Origin: Paragonimus westermani
Taxonomy: Eukaryota > Platyhelminthes > Trematoda > Plagiorchiida > Troglotrematidae
Assembly (NCBI GenBank): GCA_008508345.1
Contig: QNGE01002357.1
Span: 53,641 to 117,640, forward strand
DNA length: 64,000 bases
Direction of reading: 5' to 3'
Below the pieces are notes generated by a model. The model was not told where the DNA came from, did no database searches, and saw only the letters and a program-made list of their open reading frames with translations. The first letter of the stretch is position 1, and every line of letters starts with the position of its first letter. Below, piece after piece: positions 20,991 through 35,538 of the stretch. The translations under genes were made by a program, and so were the position numbers.

Positions 20991-22547
20991 ACTTAAGTGG
21001 TTGGAGTTCTGGTTTCGACAAAAATATGCACTACCTACGAGCTCTAACAACAGCCTAACCTGAGTCCGTTAAGCATGGGATCTTTGAAAAGAGGTGACTA
21101 GAATATTTATGGGAGTGCGAAAGCTGTGGAATTTGACAGCCGAACGGTAACTTACACTGAACCGAGATCCCCCACTACACATCACTAGTTGTATGTTTCA
21201 TAGTGCTCCTCACTTCTGACAAAAACATGACACTTTGGCAAGGTATAATTGCAGGGTCTGTGCACATTCATGCCAGATTTCTCGCTGACTTCTTTCCAGT
21301 CATATGTGCTGCTCAGAAAGTGAAACGTGAGAGAAAAACGTAAGTGGTCGACATGGAAATTTAGGTCAAAAAGTCAATCGTGATGAACATACGTCACGTA
21401 GAAACTTTTCGGGTTTAAGCAAAACGATATGATTCATCTTGTAGTTCATATGACTGATCCAGATCGGTCGAGGCAACGTTAGTGGCAAAATCCTATTTTC
21501 ACCCAGCGGTGACTGATGTTCATATGAAATCTTGCCACCAGACCGAGTGATACATCGAGAAGAGGAACACACTTTGTGATCGAAAACTCTCAACATTTCA
21601 GCAAGGGCAAGAAATGTTATCAAAATAGACTGAAATAGAACTGAGCTGCTTACCTTCGAATTCCGCGACACACCAGAAGAATAACAAAGAGAAAGTGATC
21701 AACTATTACAAACTCTCTATCAGTCAGTTGTTCAATCAGTTAGTGAGCTATGGATAAATTGCACCAGTGTTGATTATAATACTTTTTAAGTTGAGAAATG
21801 AAAAGATGTGTATTTATTTTTTGAAATAGATGACGGTTGGAATAGTTCCGAAAGAAACGATGTTCGTTTACCATGACATTCTGAGGGAGGTGTGTCCGGT
21901 TATCATATAAGTCTTATTGACAACCTTGATGCATGACTTGTGCTCACTGGTTCTGGTTTACACTATCCACATTAATGAAGTGATCTTGCACTCACAGATT
22001 TTTGAGAACACGGAAGAGTAATATTGAGAAAGTACGGACATGAATAGACCACAAGATGTAGTAATGATGGGTATAAGATTTAGAATGAACCAGAAAAACA
22101 CCAAATTACCTGATTTCCATGATTGCGATAATCTGACCACTCGTTCTGGCCCAACATTATTTATCACAACAGTATTGAGTTAGCAATGTCACAATGTGCG
22201 TGGCCCAAACCAGCGTCGTCAGGTATTTGAAAACCCCAACTCTCTACAGTGATGACAATCCTTCATGCAGGTCGGAAATACACTGCAGAATTGACAGGTT
22301 GGTCTCTTTGTTTGTAGACTGTTGTCACGAGATAGGATTCGGTATTGCCGAGGCGTACGCACTGTGTTCTACTGATGAAATCCTGCTCTGTTGGAGTTAT
22401 CGAGATTGGTTTGATTTTATGTTACGGACATGCGGTATCTGTCGCTGGTGTGGATTCAGTTATAACCAAGACTTTCCGCATATAAGAAACTTTTAAACAT
22501 ATAAATTTGTCACGCGGATTAAGGCAGCAAAGACAAAAAGCGGGATC
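20991..22547. other. Non-coding, nothing recognised
   Basis: Contains unassigned ORFs of 100-101 codons (21,366-21,671 minus; 22,194-22,496 plus) with no recognisable motif, membrane pattern or splice context. Confidence 0.4.
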
Positions 22548-22781
22548 TCAGGTTTTTAGAAGGCAAGTTAAGTTGAGCGGTGATATATGGAAGAATGATA
22601 GACACGTACACGTACACAACACGATAAAATGAGCAGGGCCATTAGGTAGTACAACATCAACAAGGGTTACAAGGTCAGGAGGTTCATTTTTCCATCTGGT
22701 TGGCTTCACCTTTGTGTATGCCCATCCTCTTGAGAACACCATTGACCCATATAAAAGTTGCCGATTCTCACTGCGCTTCAT
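22548..22781 (-). pseudogene. Possible LINE (CR1/Jockey-type) endonuclease scrap
   Basis: The minus-strand frame contains YTKVKPTRWKNEPPDLVTLV followed by DVVLPNGPAHFIVL. APE-type endonucleases of CR1/Jockey LINEs have a similar block (PTR followed by a short loop, then LDLVLTN, then SDH). The resemblance is short and lacks the catalytic SDH. It could also be chance; no other part of such an element was found nearby. Confidence 0.25.
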
Positions 22782-25454
22782 TATGCAGGTTGTTACTCCA
22801 GCCTATCTGATTCTAGCTCCACTGAAACCCTTAGTCCTTTAGACCAAAATGAAGCGTTGTAGCCACCACGAAATTAAACTGAAAGAAAACGTTTCATTTC
22901 ATGCACATTCATGAAGAGTGATTTCTCTCGTTCAAAATGACCGTTTCAGCACCTTGTTTTAGATCATTTCTCAGCTCTGCGCTAATTCTTTTTCATATGC
23001 CGGCATGGCTACAGACACGTGAACGTTATCCTTTAAATTTTTTGTGAATTAGTAAGATAACAATATCTCAAAGGTTTTCATAAGCAGATAATTTCGTGAA
23101 CCAAAATAATCTCTCATCATTAAGGAATGACTTCGTTACCTCTATAAATATATGCTGACGGTCGGTGATATTGCCAGTAGCAAATAATCCTTTCATCCTA
23201 ATGGAAAACCATTGAGCGTGACTGCTATGGTAGTTAAACTATTCATTTCCAAACCTCGGTAGTGCGTCGGCAAAGCTGACTCACCTCTCCAACTTAGCTG
23301 AAAAGTTACCCATGCATGAACTGAAGCACCACCAGTCTGTACCGCGTAAAATTTCAAGTCAACATTGATTCGCTCACGTTTGATTCCCCATATACCTTCT
23401 TCTGTCAGATTACTATTTCTTAGTTCGCTCCCTGAATACGGCGAGATTATACACCACATAGTATTTTTCGGTTAATATGCAAGGTGGTGCGAAATTATAT
23501 GATGTTCAATGTACTAAAAAATGTCACTGGCCTATGCGTGTTGAATGAGTGACTGCCATTTATATGAAGTTATTGTGTGTTGTTTACATATGTGACAATA
23601 TCAACTATAAACGGTGTTCACAAACTGGTTTTTGTGATCTGGATGAATGAACACTCCTGCATTACACAACACACATATACTGCTAGTCCCGTGCGCAATT
23701 CACTTTATACACAATGCGCACCTCACAGTCGAGCTCCAGGCCAGTTATCGGAAAGATAGCATTTTCAACTCAGAACCTTTTGGGTGGACGCACACCAGTC
23801 TAAACCGCTTATTAATGAAAAAGAATGGGTATTTATGACCTAACAAGAGTAGCTTGTATCCAATAAGTGGTTTGCGTGTCAGTTGTGTCGTTCACCTCAG
23901 AATTAGAAGGTGTTGAGAACGCTCGCTGGAAATGGATCATGACTCAGTCTATCTCAAGGTCCCAGGTGAACTCACAAGTGTGATTGCTACACACAAGTTA
24001 TTTGGGAGAGACCAAATTACTGGATTTGAGCCAGTAACAGGAACAGTATGCCAAGACGCAGCAAGCCGAGCAACTAAGCTAGGTCACATTTGAACTCAGT
24101 TACTCACCCGGCTTCTACGTTATAGAGGATACACCAGTAGGAGAGAACAGATTTAGTAAAAGCTAATTCCCGTAAGAAATAAGGTCCAAAACCACATATA
24201 CCTTATGTGCTCATTCACGAGCAAAGATTACAAATGTACGCTTACAAGTTCATGAGAGGAAGTACTGGAGTGTACTTTACTACGCGGAGTAGTGATTGAA
24301 GTGAACTTCAACGGAATTGGATAAAGTTTTGGTCGTTATAAACTGGACATTAGTGAGAGCTTGAAGAAAAATTTTGGTCTGAGACCGACGTGTCAGTCAG
24401 CCAACTTAAGAGGGAGAGCTCCGTTTCTAATTTTGAGCCCGCTGACTTCTGCCAGTCGTGGCATAATTATACACTCCCATAAGTCTAATATGCAGAAATT
24501 TAAAGCCTAATTCCCACCAAAGTTGAAGTTCTCCATCAAAATAAAGCTCGAGAACAGTTTAGTTCCAAAATGCTAACTGTTGTTTCCTCACTTCTGGATT
24601 TGACAAGGTAACTTGAGAATTATCCTCTAGATAGTACGACCAAAATCCCATTAACAGCTACGAGTGAAGAATGTATTTTTTGGCAGATTCAGTGAGCTTC
24701 TGGATTCCAGTTTGACTGAAAAAGCTTGATCTTGGCGACATTAAGTGGAGCAAACAGGAGAGTTACTATCCTCTCGAATTAGCCAGGAAATTTTGAGCAG
24801 TAATCACAAGTACCTATGACAGATCGTGTGCACATGGATATTCCATCGCATTTAATGTAGAGTCACTGGGGCAGTTACTAAAATGACTACTTCAGAAGAA
24901 GACATATGGGAACTGACGCACATTTATTTCAAACTACCAAACAGGATAAACCCGTTCAACTCTCGTTTCTGTGTTGTGTGAACGGTTCCAAACGTACATA
25001 CCCCATGGAGTCAACCATTTCGGTGTAACGAGAATGGATACATCAGTTCCTTTTGCGCACACAAGACCGGTAACCTACCTTTGTTTGAATTCTGTTGACG
25101 TGTTCATTTCGGAGTCACACGTTCCAAGAGTGAAATGTGAAATAATCGCGTGAATGAGCTACGACACTCAGCATCAAAATACGGATTTAATTTACGAAGT
25201 TTTATCTGTATCAGAATTGCACCCATGAGGTACCGTGTCGTAAGGCAGACTCTTCTGTTCAACTGCTAGTCGACAATCCCCTTGTTTTAACCCGAAGTCA
25301 CCATGTGTTATCCCTTCACTTTTGATCGTCAGTGATGATCTACGATTATCAGACGCTTCACAACATTTCAGATGATAATCGCCATTCAGTGTGTAGGCGT
25401 CAGGCGCAATAGTGTCACATAACATGCTATTGTGCACACAAATGGAAAATGTTC
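22782..25454. other. Non-coding, nothing recognised
   Basis: No element, RNA gene or convincing exon was read on either strand. Confidence 0.4.
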
Positions 25455-25540
25455 CAGGTCGGACAGTCAGTTTGGTTGGTCTGACGCTATATATTGATTA
25501 CATCAATCGTCTTCGGTTCAAGCCACTCCGCCTTTGTCAG
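25455..25540 (+). repeat. tRNA-like SINE head, second type
   Basis: CAGTTTGGTTGGTCTGACG (25,468-25,486) resembles a tRNA box A with D-arm, and CGGTTCAAGCC (25,514-25,524) is a good box B. The box starts are 46 nt apart, as in a tRNA gene. The outer ends GGTCGGA and TCCGCC could pair imperfectly. The cloverleaf is poor, so a tRNA-derived SINE or tRNA pseudogene is more likely than a functional tRNA. Confidence 0.4.
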
Positions 25541-26221
25541 ACCTCCTCAGTAGTGCACATTATTACGGTAGTCGTGATCTGAACCCTAGTTCGGTTGTCT
25601 CCAGTCAAACGAATTAAACAATAAACGAGCTCAAACGTAGTTCTTCTTTCCAAATGAGCCTGTCTGAGAGATTATTAGGGATGGGATAATTGCAGTCACT
25701 TGTTATCGTTGTATAACCCAAGTTTTAGGCAGTCTTACAGTGGTACCCTTGTAAAAACAGTAGATGAACATGCCATGCTTGGAGGTTGGCATTATCGACC
25801 GAACAACAACAAAAATCTGGCGCGTACCACCGATAAATCGATTTGTTCCGAAAAGTAAGAGACTGCAGTTATTCTTGCTCTATCTATAGAAATGTAACTT
25901 ACCGATTTCGAGTGGGGCGCTATATGCGGTGAAACTTTGCATGTAAAGTTACCAAAGTTCGTCATGAACGACCACACTGGTGCCCACAAAACAGATTGTT
26001 AAAGCAGAAACGGAGAAGTGCAAGAACCAAAAGATATGTTTCACTGAACGGACGGGGCATCGCGAGAGATCTACAATAAGCAGTAATACTTGCATCATCA
26101 AATGGTTTTGAGAAGACAGTTTTTAAAGACCAAAATCCTGAAAAAAGAAAAGTTGTCGTCTGAATACTTCGAACAATAATTGTAAGCGCTCATAGCTTGT
26201 ACATTCCTACTGGCAATTCAG

Positions 26222-26350
26222 CTGGTCCTGTGCAGAAGGACGCCACATACTCGGACTTCACCTTTGTTAGAGCTAGTCTGTTGTGCACATTCCTACCATG
26301 TCCGGGCTTTGAATTCTGGACAAGGTCTCAAAAGACCACCGTGATGATCA
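26222..26350 (-). repeat. SINE-like family S1 copy with box A/B region
   Basis: On the minus strand it reads TTTGATCATCACGGTGG (box A position), CTTTTGAGACCTTGTCC, then AGAATTCAAAGCCCGG (box B). The copies at 46.7 and 47.2 kb share this order. On the plus strand CCTTTGTTAGAGCTAGTC corresponds to the family's TTAGAGC-CA-TAGT block. Confidence 0.5.
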
Positions 26351-29300
26351 AAGAGTAAGCATTAGTTCAGCACCTATTTTCGATGGAAGTTGGTTGTAAG
26401 GTTCTTGAGGAAGTAAAAGCTAGTACCAGCCGTGTTCATCTAGATACTTTTGTCGTGACAGCAAACGGACATTGAATACAGCCACTGAGGCTGATGGTCA
26501 ATAATTGTTATGTGTGAGGAAGGCGTACGATTTTCTGCTTACTTATGATTAGACACACCAGTACAACTCGAAGGCAATTTTGCGCAAATTCTGGCATTGG
26601 CTTCAGTCGTTATTTGGACTCTGTCTGTGCAACTGTTTCTGGAGCTGCAAACAAAGATGGTTATGCATACTCATTGAGAGAACCTCAGAAATGGATCTTT
26701 AGACTTCCGTGCAAAATGTGTATCAGATCACTTATGTCCACTTTTTGAACAAAACATGATCAATCCTAAGAAAATTACTATCTAGTACCCTTTTCCACCT
26801 TTGATAGGAGTTTTCAGTCTAGTACAAGATGTCCTGTAAGTCCTTTGAACAATCTTCGAGAAGCAGGCGTATGCAATGTCTGCATTTAACAGTCAAAGAA
26901 ACGGCAAGAATTTTAGATATTTCCATTCAAACCTTGGTGCTCGATTTTACTAGAGAGAAAAATACATATTCAGACCATCAAAAACGTGATTCAAGCAGGA
27001 TCTCTAAGTTCACAACATGCGCAAAAATCATGTGTGCTAAAATCAAGACTAACTGTTAGAAATCCAGTACGATGTTTTGCCAAATTACTGACTGCTGATT
27101 AGATAAACAGAATGAGACACTTCGCAGAGGCTACTACAACAGTTTAATGGGTAAAATCTTTTGGTAGTAGATTCATATCTTTATGGCCCTTCCTCACTGA
27201 GTGACGGTTGAACCCGACTATATTGAGCGCGTTGTTCACGCATCATATCTAATCACGTACCTTTATCACTAAACATTGTGATGCGGTTACATAGCACAAA
27301 CATTTGCTGTCAGTAGCTAACGAAATACTTCTGCTACTGTGAAACTATAGTGTACACTTGTACAAAAGAATTTTCCAGTACTTGCTAGAACAGGATGAGT
27401 CAATGTACACAGTTCTTAGCGTGGTGGCCGTTTGAAAGACAGCTATTAATGTCAGAATAGATCAGCAGACGCATAAACATAGTAGTCCGATTGTTGTTGC
27501 CGAAACGGAAGAACATTGACGCAAGTTTTCAACGATCCTTAATGCTGCTTGTTTTGTCAACTTAACTGCATGCACACTAATTGTGGTTTCGCACAGCAAC
27601 CAATGTCGGTCTGCTTTTGATATCCACTGGATATAATGAGGCCGCATTCGCATTTTTAATGTTTTGTGAGTTTGCGAACTCCTCACGTCTAGCGCGCGTT
27701 GTGTCGTCTTCGATGAATCAGTGACAAATGCGTTTAGAGCCAATCGGAAGCTAGATGGGAGGCTGTGTGCCAATTATCTCGGTACAGAGGTGAAACATGC
27801 CTGGTCATATGCGTGTGAATGGCACCACAACTTGGTTACCGTCCAACTTACAACCATCCAGATCGGGGTGTAAAAGGGTGCACACAAACAAGAGCTAGAC
27901 TACGAAGCCTGGAACAAACGTGTTCTGAACGACTGGCTTCTTCTTTCCGTGTACGACAGCTGCGTTAAAAGTATACTCGGTTATACTTTGCACACGGGAA
28001 TTGTTATGCCCAGAGATGCAGAGGCACTCTAACTTGAGACAGTTCCCAATTACCGGTAGGTAGCAGGTCTCATCACTTGAAGGTGGCGGGGCACTTACCA
28101 TTTTTGTTCCCGAAACGACTGGATTAGCGGAACATTACTCGAGCATGCCTGGACCAGTCTTAGCAAAATTTTCATGAAATTGATTTGCCTCGTCCGTGCG
28201 TCACCGCCACCAGCATACGAGTTATCACGACATTTTACTAAAACAAATTTAGGAGTTTGAAATGTAAGTTAAACATCAGTGAATTGACATCAGTTTTGCA
28301 ATTACAACAGTATCACAGTCATTGAATTCAGATTTGATAAGCTGGTCTTGCCTAACAGTGTTAAACGAATAACGCAGTGCTCAAAACGACTGCCCCTAAA
28401 ATCATGATCGGCGTTCGAACCAGGGCAGTATCACTACTGAGAGAGTTTAAAAAGTGTGAAGGGAATCCAGTGCCTTTTAGTGAGCTGAGTAAAAGATCTA
28501 CGTGACCGAGAAGGCTGCTCTTGGTTCTGAGTACTATTCTATTTCGATAAACGCTCATCTAGTACTCATTAAACTATTAATGGGGGTGATTTCTGTGAAG
28601 TGGTTTCATTTCCGCGCGACTTCAATGGCGTGACCTTTCCAAATCATCTACTTGGGTCGGCAATGGTGATTCTATGCAGAAACTACTTAAATGTTTAGCC
28701 AATAAAGTGACCAGTTTTGGCAGAGCGGAAGCATTAGGTAAATCTCCTTGAGGTTCGTCCAGGCTCATTTATTCTCATAGATAAACAGATTGGGAATAAC
28801 ACAACGTTACGAGAGAGTTGTAATACTCTACGTTTCAGCCACCTCGGGTGGCCTTCCTCAGGAGTGTTGTAATCGAAATCACCGGTTAAACACGACGCCC
28901 AAACTGTTCAACTTCACTCGTACTAAATTTGGTCCGGATATCTCACAGATAATTTATTCTCACTTTATGGTGAATGGTCGATCATGATGTGGGAGCTCGG
29001 TTACCTGGACAGAACTGATAGGTGTTTACAGACTTACTAGGAGATTACATGTCATATGACAACCAGCTGGATTCCGTTCACTTAATAACACCCTTGACGA
29101 AAACAGTGTGATTTCTGTCTCTCTCTTCATGAGCAGATGTATGGTGCAAAAGCAACGCGAGTGGTCTTTTTGAAAGGCTGATTAATTCGTTCAGAGAGTC
29201 TTCTTTCAACCGTGCGTGTCTCTTCAACACTGCACGGAACGCAACGGTTGGGAGGCGACACAATTATGCACACCTGCTGGTTTGGATGTTTACCAATGAC

Positions 29301-32300
29301 AGGTTAGACTGAAAGCTAACGTCTAGTGACCAGTATGTGTCCTACGTTTAGAGAATGAGGGTGCAGTCGTCGGAAATTTCCTTCCCGAAGCATTCTGGGC
29401 TGCCACTCTTGAATCTAAGGTCGGTAGCGTTTACGTTGATAATCGTTGTGTTCGGTAACTTCCAACAACAAGTTTGATCTTACTTGTCCATCTGCCAAAC
29501 ACTTTTAGGTTTTCAACAATTTTTCACACTGTTAAGTTTGCTGTGTCATTTATGGCAATTAATTTTAACGCAAGCAGATGTAAAATGTATATGGCAGGCT
29601 TGCCAATGTAGGCTGTGGCTTACCCGTGTGAATTCAACAAGCATACCTTATGTTAGCTGCATTGGTCTGGATCAGACCTGCGACGATTTTACAGACGCAC
29701 ATTAGCTGAGTGAACACCGCTCTAGAGTATATAAGTCTATTAGATATAGTTATGGTAATCTCTACGCTAATATTCACGTAACATCTGACAGACGTCGTCT
29801 CGACCAACGACCTTCACCTAGTCAACAGGCGTAACGCAATTCCATGTTGACTGACAAACACAAAAAATTGTTGACCGTTTGGAATATGGACAAAGAACCG
29901 ATGAAACTTGAATTCACTTCAAATGGCTATAGATAGGCTGACCAATGCTCCAGTGACGGTGGCTCATTGTACGGCAGTGCTACTGTCTGGCTAACTAGGA
30001 AGAGTGGTTGGGTCTTGTTTGGCCATACAATCGATAGCGAAAACTGAAATTACTGGCTACAAAAACGTTCAATAAGGATACGGAACTTTTGGCACTGTGT
30101 AAGTCGGGTGTACAAATGAAGATCACACACAGAGACATGTTAAATGTGACGGTTGAATAAATGGTGGCCTTTCGCTGACAGTCACCTAGACAGTGTATAT
30201 CGAGACGCTCAGAGAAAAAGCTACTTCATTTGCCAAAAAATGAGACTGATCAAGTTGTTTGTGCTCATTATTTTGGCGCAAGCCTGAAGGAGTGGGATGA
30301 GTTTGCAACTTGAAATGTGCTTGCTTAAACTGTTCTGATTGGACGCTGGACATCACTCTTTCCACTGTTAATGCTCATTGTGTTGTGTTCGTTCCAGTCA
30401 AATCAAAAATCCGTGCGGGTAATGTTTTATGGGCTTCCACCTGTTAATTGTGGATAATAACTCTATTGCAAGCTTTATGCTGTGACTTTCATGAAAATGC
30501 CAGACTAGTTTATATGACAGACCTAACACGGAATATACTTCCTTTGACTGCATAAATCATACTCCATGAAATTGGTATTCGGTTATAATATGGAATCGCA
30601 GCAGCTAACAGGTATTGTAGTATGTTTTTGTCTAACTTAGAACGAAACAGTGATTTGTGAATGTAGTCGAACATAAATCGAACTGCAAAAGTTCGGTGAC
30701 AATGACATTTTAATCCTTCAGATCGTGAACAGCTGTGTAATTCTGGGGTACAAGAAATGTGGTTAAAAAGTGAATTTCGCCAAAATCTAGTAGCGGAAAA
30801 TTATGAAATAATTGAAAATCCGTGGATGTAATGAGGCGAATTATCAGCAAACCTATCTATTCCCAGTAATTTCTCTTCTCAGACTAGCTGGATTATATGA
30901 AATTAAGTAACGACAAGGGATGTGTTAATTTCTTTTTTTGTCAAAATGCGCAAAAATTTAAGGGTAGTGAGTTAACGTTCGCTTGCAGTTGTTTAGCAAT
31001 AAAGTACATCGGGTTGAAAAAATACTTGAGTAAGTTATTAGTGTGAATTTGAAGAGAATTTGGATGGTCAGATGTAGTAACTATCAAAATATCAACTGTG
31101 TGACAAAGAGGGCTGATAAATCCTCCGGTGCTCATCATTTGAATTAAGTAACTCATACACCGCTTAACTACGAAGTTTGCTGATTCACTTTCACATACAT
31201 GATATCAGACGGAATTTGGGTAAAACCCTTTGAATCCCACTACGGATCGATATGTTTTTTGTTTACTGAAGATTTTGGAGGGTAGTTGAGAAATTTGAAA
31301 AGAGTGGGAAGGTTTTCAAAGTTTGTTTTAGCTATCCGGCAGCTGTTAATCAGATAAAACCTGAATAACCAGTAGATCGATACCAACTGCAGACCGAGTC
31401 AATTATTCAACATGGTGGTATTTAACAAACAAAACATTACCACACATAGCATTCCCGTGCACGTTACTAGTGTTTTTATTTATTTAAATAAAAAATATAC
31501 ACCGGCTTTCTTTCAAGCGTATAAGGCAAGTTAATATCACTAGGATCGATAATCAATGTAACAATTGTTGTGGAGGAAATAATTGAATATTGGTGTTTTT
31601 TGGCAGAATCTTTGCGTCTATCACCGTCCCTATAAAAATTAATAAACTATTCACTTGCCATAAAGGTGAGAATAGTGTTATGTTTGCCGATGTGTAATAA
31701 ATTAAAAAATGTCTGTCACTTAGATCTTACTAAGCGAGCTTTCTCGACGTAATGTTGCCAGTCACATTCAACTTACAAACCTTGGTGGCTAGTTTTATCA
31801 CCACACACCACTAACCTTGGTTTTCAAGGGATAAAGCTAATTCTATCTCTTCTCTCACTGCGTATCGTCCCCGTGTCAGATCTCGATCACACATTTGTAA
31901 TGAATTATACGGATATGTGGGGTTGGGCAACAAATGTGTCTATATGAAAACATTTCTGGATGATTTGTCCAAAGTCTCAGTTTGTTTACAGCCCTGCAAG
32001 CGTTCTATTAACTCATAGTGATATTTAGTTTTTTAGTCAAGAATGTTAATCAACATGATGTTTGTTCATTCTTTCCGGTAAATAAACAGACTTCAGTTTT
32101 GGCTAGTTCTGCCAAGTGCTGAATTGTCAGCTTGAATAGCAATGGCAATTATCTCATGTTAAACAAGCTGTTGCCAACTTCAGAAAATCATCAGTTTGTG
32201 TCCCACGTTTAACGTCCTTGTTTGTTTCACACCATCTACTTACACGATTCGTTACTGAGTGTACTTCCACAGAGGGTTCTAGTCACCATTTGATTTTATG

Positions 32301-35300
32301 GGTTTTCCGTGATGTCTGTTTAACTGCGCAACGTGGAAGAATTCAAAACATGAACTTATGTTTGACATAACTTTATTAAAATATGGGTCTCTACAAACGT
32401 TTCGGGTGCACAGCCGGCTAGGTAAGTTCAGAGACATCTGTTCACAATCAGATTTCTTTGATTTTCTGTTAATCATCATCCTCATTAAGCACTATCTTTA
32501 TCGTGCATCATCTTATTCCTCTTGTTGGTGATTTAGCCATGGAACTAAATTACTGATACTTTTTAAATGAATCTGATCGTCGTCGTTGACTGACTGTTTT
32601 TGATATTCATCGTAACTATTAACACTAGGAGAAGCTCACTGGCTGTCATTTCTTGATGTGTGTCAGGGAATTCAAAAAATCATTGCTTCAACTCACCTGT
32701 TACTGATTTGATTCTGTGTTGTCTTTCAACATTGAAAAACCATTTGAGATTACGAGATCTTTTCATCAAAAATTGCACGACAGTTGTTACTTTATTTCGT
32801 TAAGCCATTGGACAGGCACTTCCAGCTGAAAAGCGAGGGCACAAGCAATCATACGACGTATGCTACTTACAGACGAGTTGTTACATGAAATAGAGGTGTA
32901 CAAATTGCATGTGTTTTGTCAATGTCTGTCTCGGTTTTGGACTAGTCTATCAGTAACGTTAAAAATGGTGTAGTTAATCCGAATCAACTATCCGGATCAC
33001 AGAATCTGCCGAACATTTTCATTCTGTGTGGAATATATGGATACTAATCTTCATATGAAATACAGTTGACTTTTCACAATGTAACTACCCAGGTTTCATT
33101 TGAAAAGGCAATTTTTGAATGCTGAAGTGAGATTTTAACACACATTTTACTCAACGAAATGTAGTTGTTGCAAATCCCAACAGTTATTGATTATTGCGTT
33201 ACAGTTCACGTGAGTAGACACACTATTCTGTGTGCTACGCATTCTAGCTAGATAGACGAAATAGTGTAGAACGTGCACAGTTTTATCAGCAAATAATGCG
33301 GTACTTGAGTGGGATTGAGTTTAGCGTACTTTTGATTTTCTTGTCGTTAGTTGTGGGACCGCGAAAAATCCCAACTGCGACATCTTCGTGACAAGTTTTT
33401 GTCAAAAGTTGCTTAATGTAAGCTGACGTTGATCGCATGTAACTGCAGTTTGATCGTCGTCAACTAAATACCCGTAGTCAGTTAGTCCTGTCACCCATCG
33501 ACAGTAGTGTTTGCGCATTTAAAAAGTGCACCGCACTTAGGTTTCTCAAAAGCACGGGATACGATATCGCAGTTACCAGAGCTACTGAAATGCCCGGGAG
33601 CTTCTGTATTGGTTTTGTGCTTCCATTTTGAGGTCTAAGTAACCACCGGAACCAAATGTTTAAAACCTAGTGGCGTCTTGCTAGCTCGCAAACCGACTAT
33701 CGAATGGCTGAACAAATTGAATCTAAATGAAAGGGAATCACAGCAACAAGGGTGATTGAACTGTTTGCCTTTTAAGTGAGAATTCACACAAAGTTTAGGC
33801 AAGCAATGTTAAACCAAGTGATAGCCACCTAAATTGCATGGTTTCCTTTTACTAATGCCTACGGCATAAAGCTGTTCACACATCACTGTTGTTCGTTACT
33901 TGTGACTGGGTTGGAAACAAAACAGCGATTATGAAGTTTAGAAAAATAAGGCAATAGTAATCCAGAAATGTGGGCAGCATGTGTAGCTTGTGCCTTGAGA
34001 AGGACATTCACGATGTAGCTGTTTTTTTCAGGTAAGTACACCATCAAATGGCAGAAGACGTACGGCTAACTTGCACCTCTTTGTAAACACTGATTCTAGG
34101 ACTGGCTTGATTCAGCAGACCGTGATAACCAAGTGCATCTCAACATATGCCTCCTCATGTCAAAGTTTTTGTAACACTACATGGCAATCCGAAATACTTA
34201 CGCAAAAAACGTAGTACTACTAGACAGAAGTATAATTATATAGATTTACGTCCTTATCCGTGGTTCTCCCAAAAATCATTTCTAAAATGAACTGTGATTC
34301 TTTTACGTCCCTCGTCATAACACCATCTTCCACAGTAGTCACATTTTCTCATATCATCGAGTTCCTTCCTTATACTATCACACATGATTCTGCGTACGGT
34401 TTCTGGCTAACGTTAATTTGTAAACTTAATTAAGACCGCCCGACAAGACTTGTTGCATAGGTGTGCAGATAGATTCATCAGTTGAGTTTTGACTCGATAT
34501 CACCAGTATCCTCATATTATCAGCGTAAACGATTAACGGATTCTACTGAATTCCTTTGACCAGGGATAAAAATTTAATTATTTCAATCTACCGATTGAAA
34601 ACGGATCTTGATATGTATGTATGGTACTTTAGCGGCTGATTGATTTGACCGAACCATATCAGCAGTAGAAGCTAACGTGTGTACTTCCAACAACTGACGT
34701 CGGATAATGCGAGTCGGATTGTGCAAAGATTAGTATATCGAAGGACCTAAGCAATGGTGAACTTATAAATTACGTAACTCTCGGTAACCAGCCTCAGTCG
34801 TTTGGTAGTTCTAAAGTCCTCAGACGTAAGACAGCGGGACAAACTGTAGTGTGTCTGTTTGGAGGTCTAAATGCCTCGATATATGTAAAAAACGATGATT
34901 TTTATTCGGCCATTCATTTCGCAATCAGAAAGAGTAATCTTATCAGACTGCTAAAAGAAATTATTCACAAATAATATGGATCAAAATAACGTTTCTTTCG
35001 GCAAACGGAAACTGTTACTATTGATCCGTTTGCCTCGCTCATTGTTCCATATATTGTTTGCAGGCTGGTCGATGGTGTCTTTAGAACGGCGCTGTGAAGA
35101 AAAGAATCCCAAATCTTAACTTCGGAATTCGGCCTTACTGCTCTGCTTCCTAGTGCTTAAACCCGAGTATCACTTATATTCACACATCCGACAAAATCCA
35201 AACGAACTTCAAAAATGCCACTCATGCTTTCAGACTCATCGCCAGTAATGTCCTTCCCGGTATTCAGCTTTTGTTGAAAATTTCTTATCTGTCGGTTTTC

Positions 35301-35538
35301 CCCAACTATATTTTCAAAGACATGATATTTTAATTTCTGCCACCCGTAAACTAACCTGTTGGTGGCTCAAGCTTTCAGAGTTATCAATTAAACATAGCAC
35401 AGGCATTCGAAGAAAATTTGCGCAAACTGGTGTGTCTCAAGATTCAAAAGATTTTAATACATGTTAGAGTAGTTTGCACTGGATGAATTACACCCACGAG
35501 CGCACAACTCTTGCCTTGGCTACTAACGTACTTTAGGT
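26351..35538. other. Long stretch without recognised elements
   Basis: Nine kilobases in which no retroelement domain was read. At 28,838-28,852 there is a perfect hairpin, GCCACC-TCG-GGTGGC, preceded by CGTTTCA and followed by CTTCCTCAGGA, a layout like the GC-rich tips of some transposable elements. Nothing else was recognised. It may be intronic or intergenic host DNA. Confidence 0.4.
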
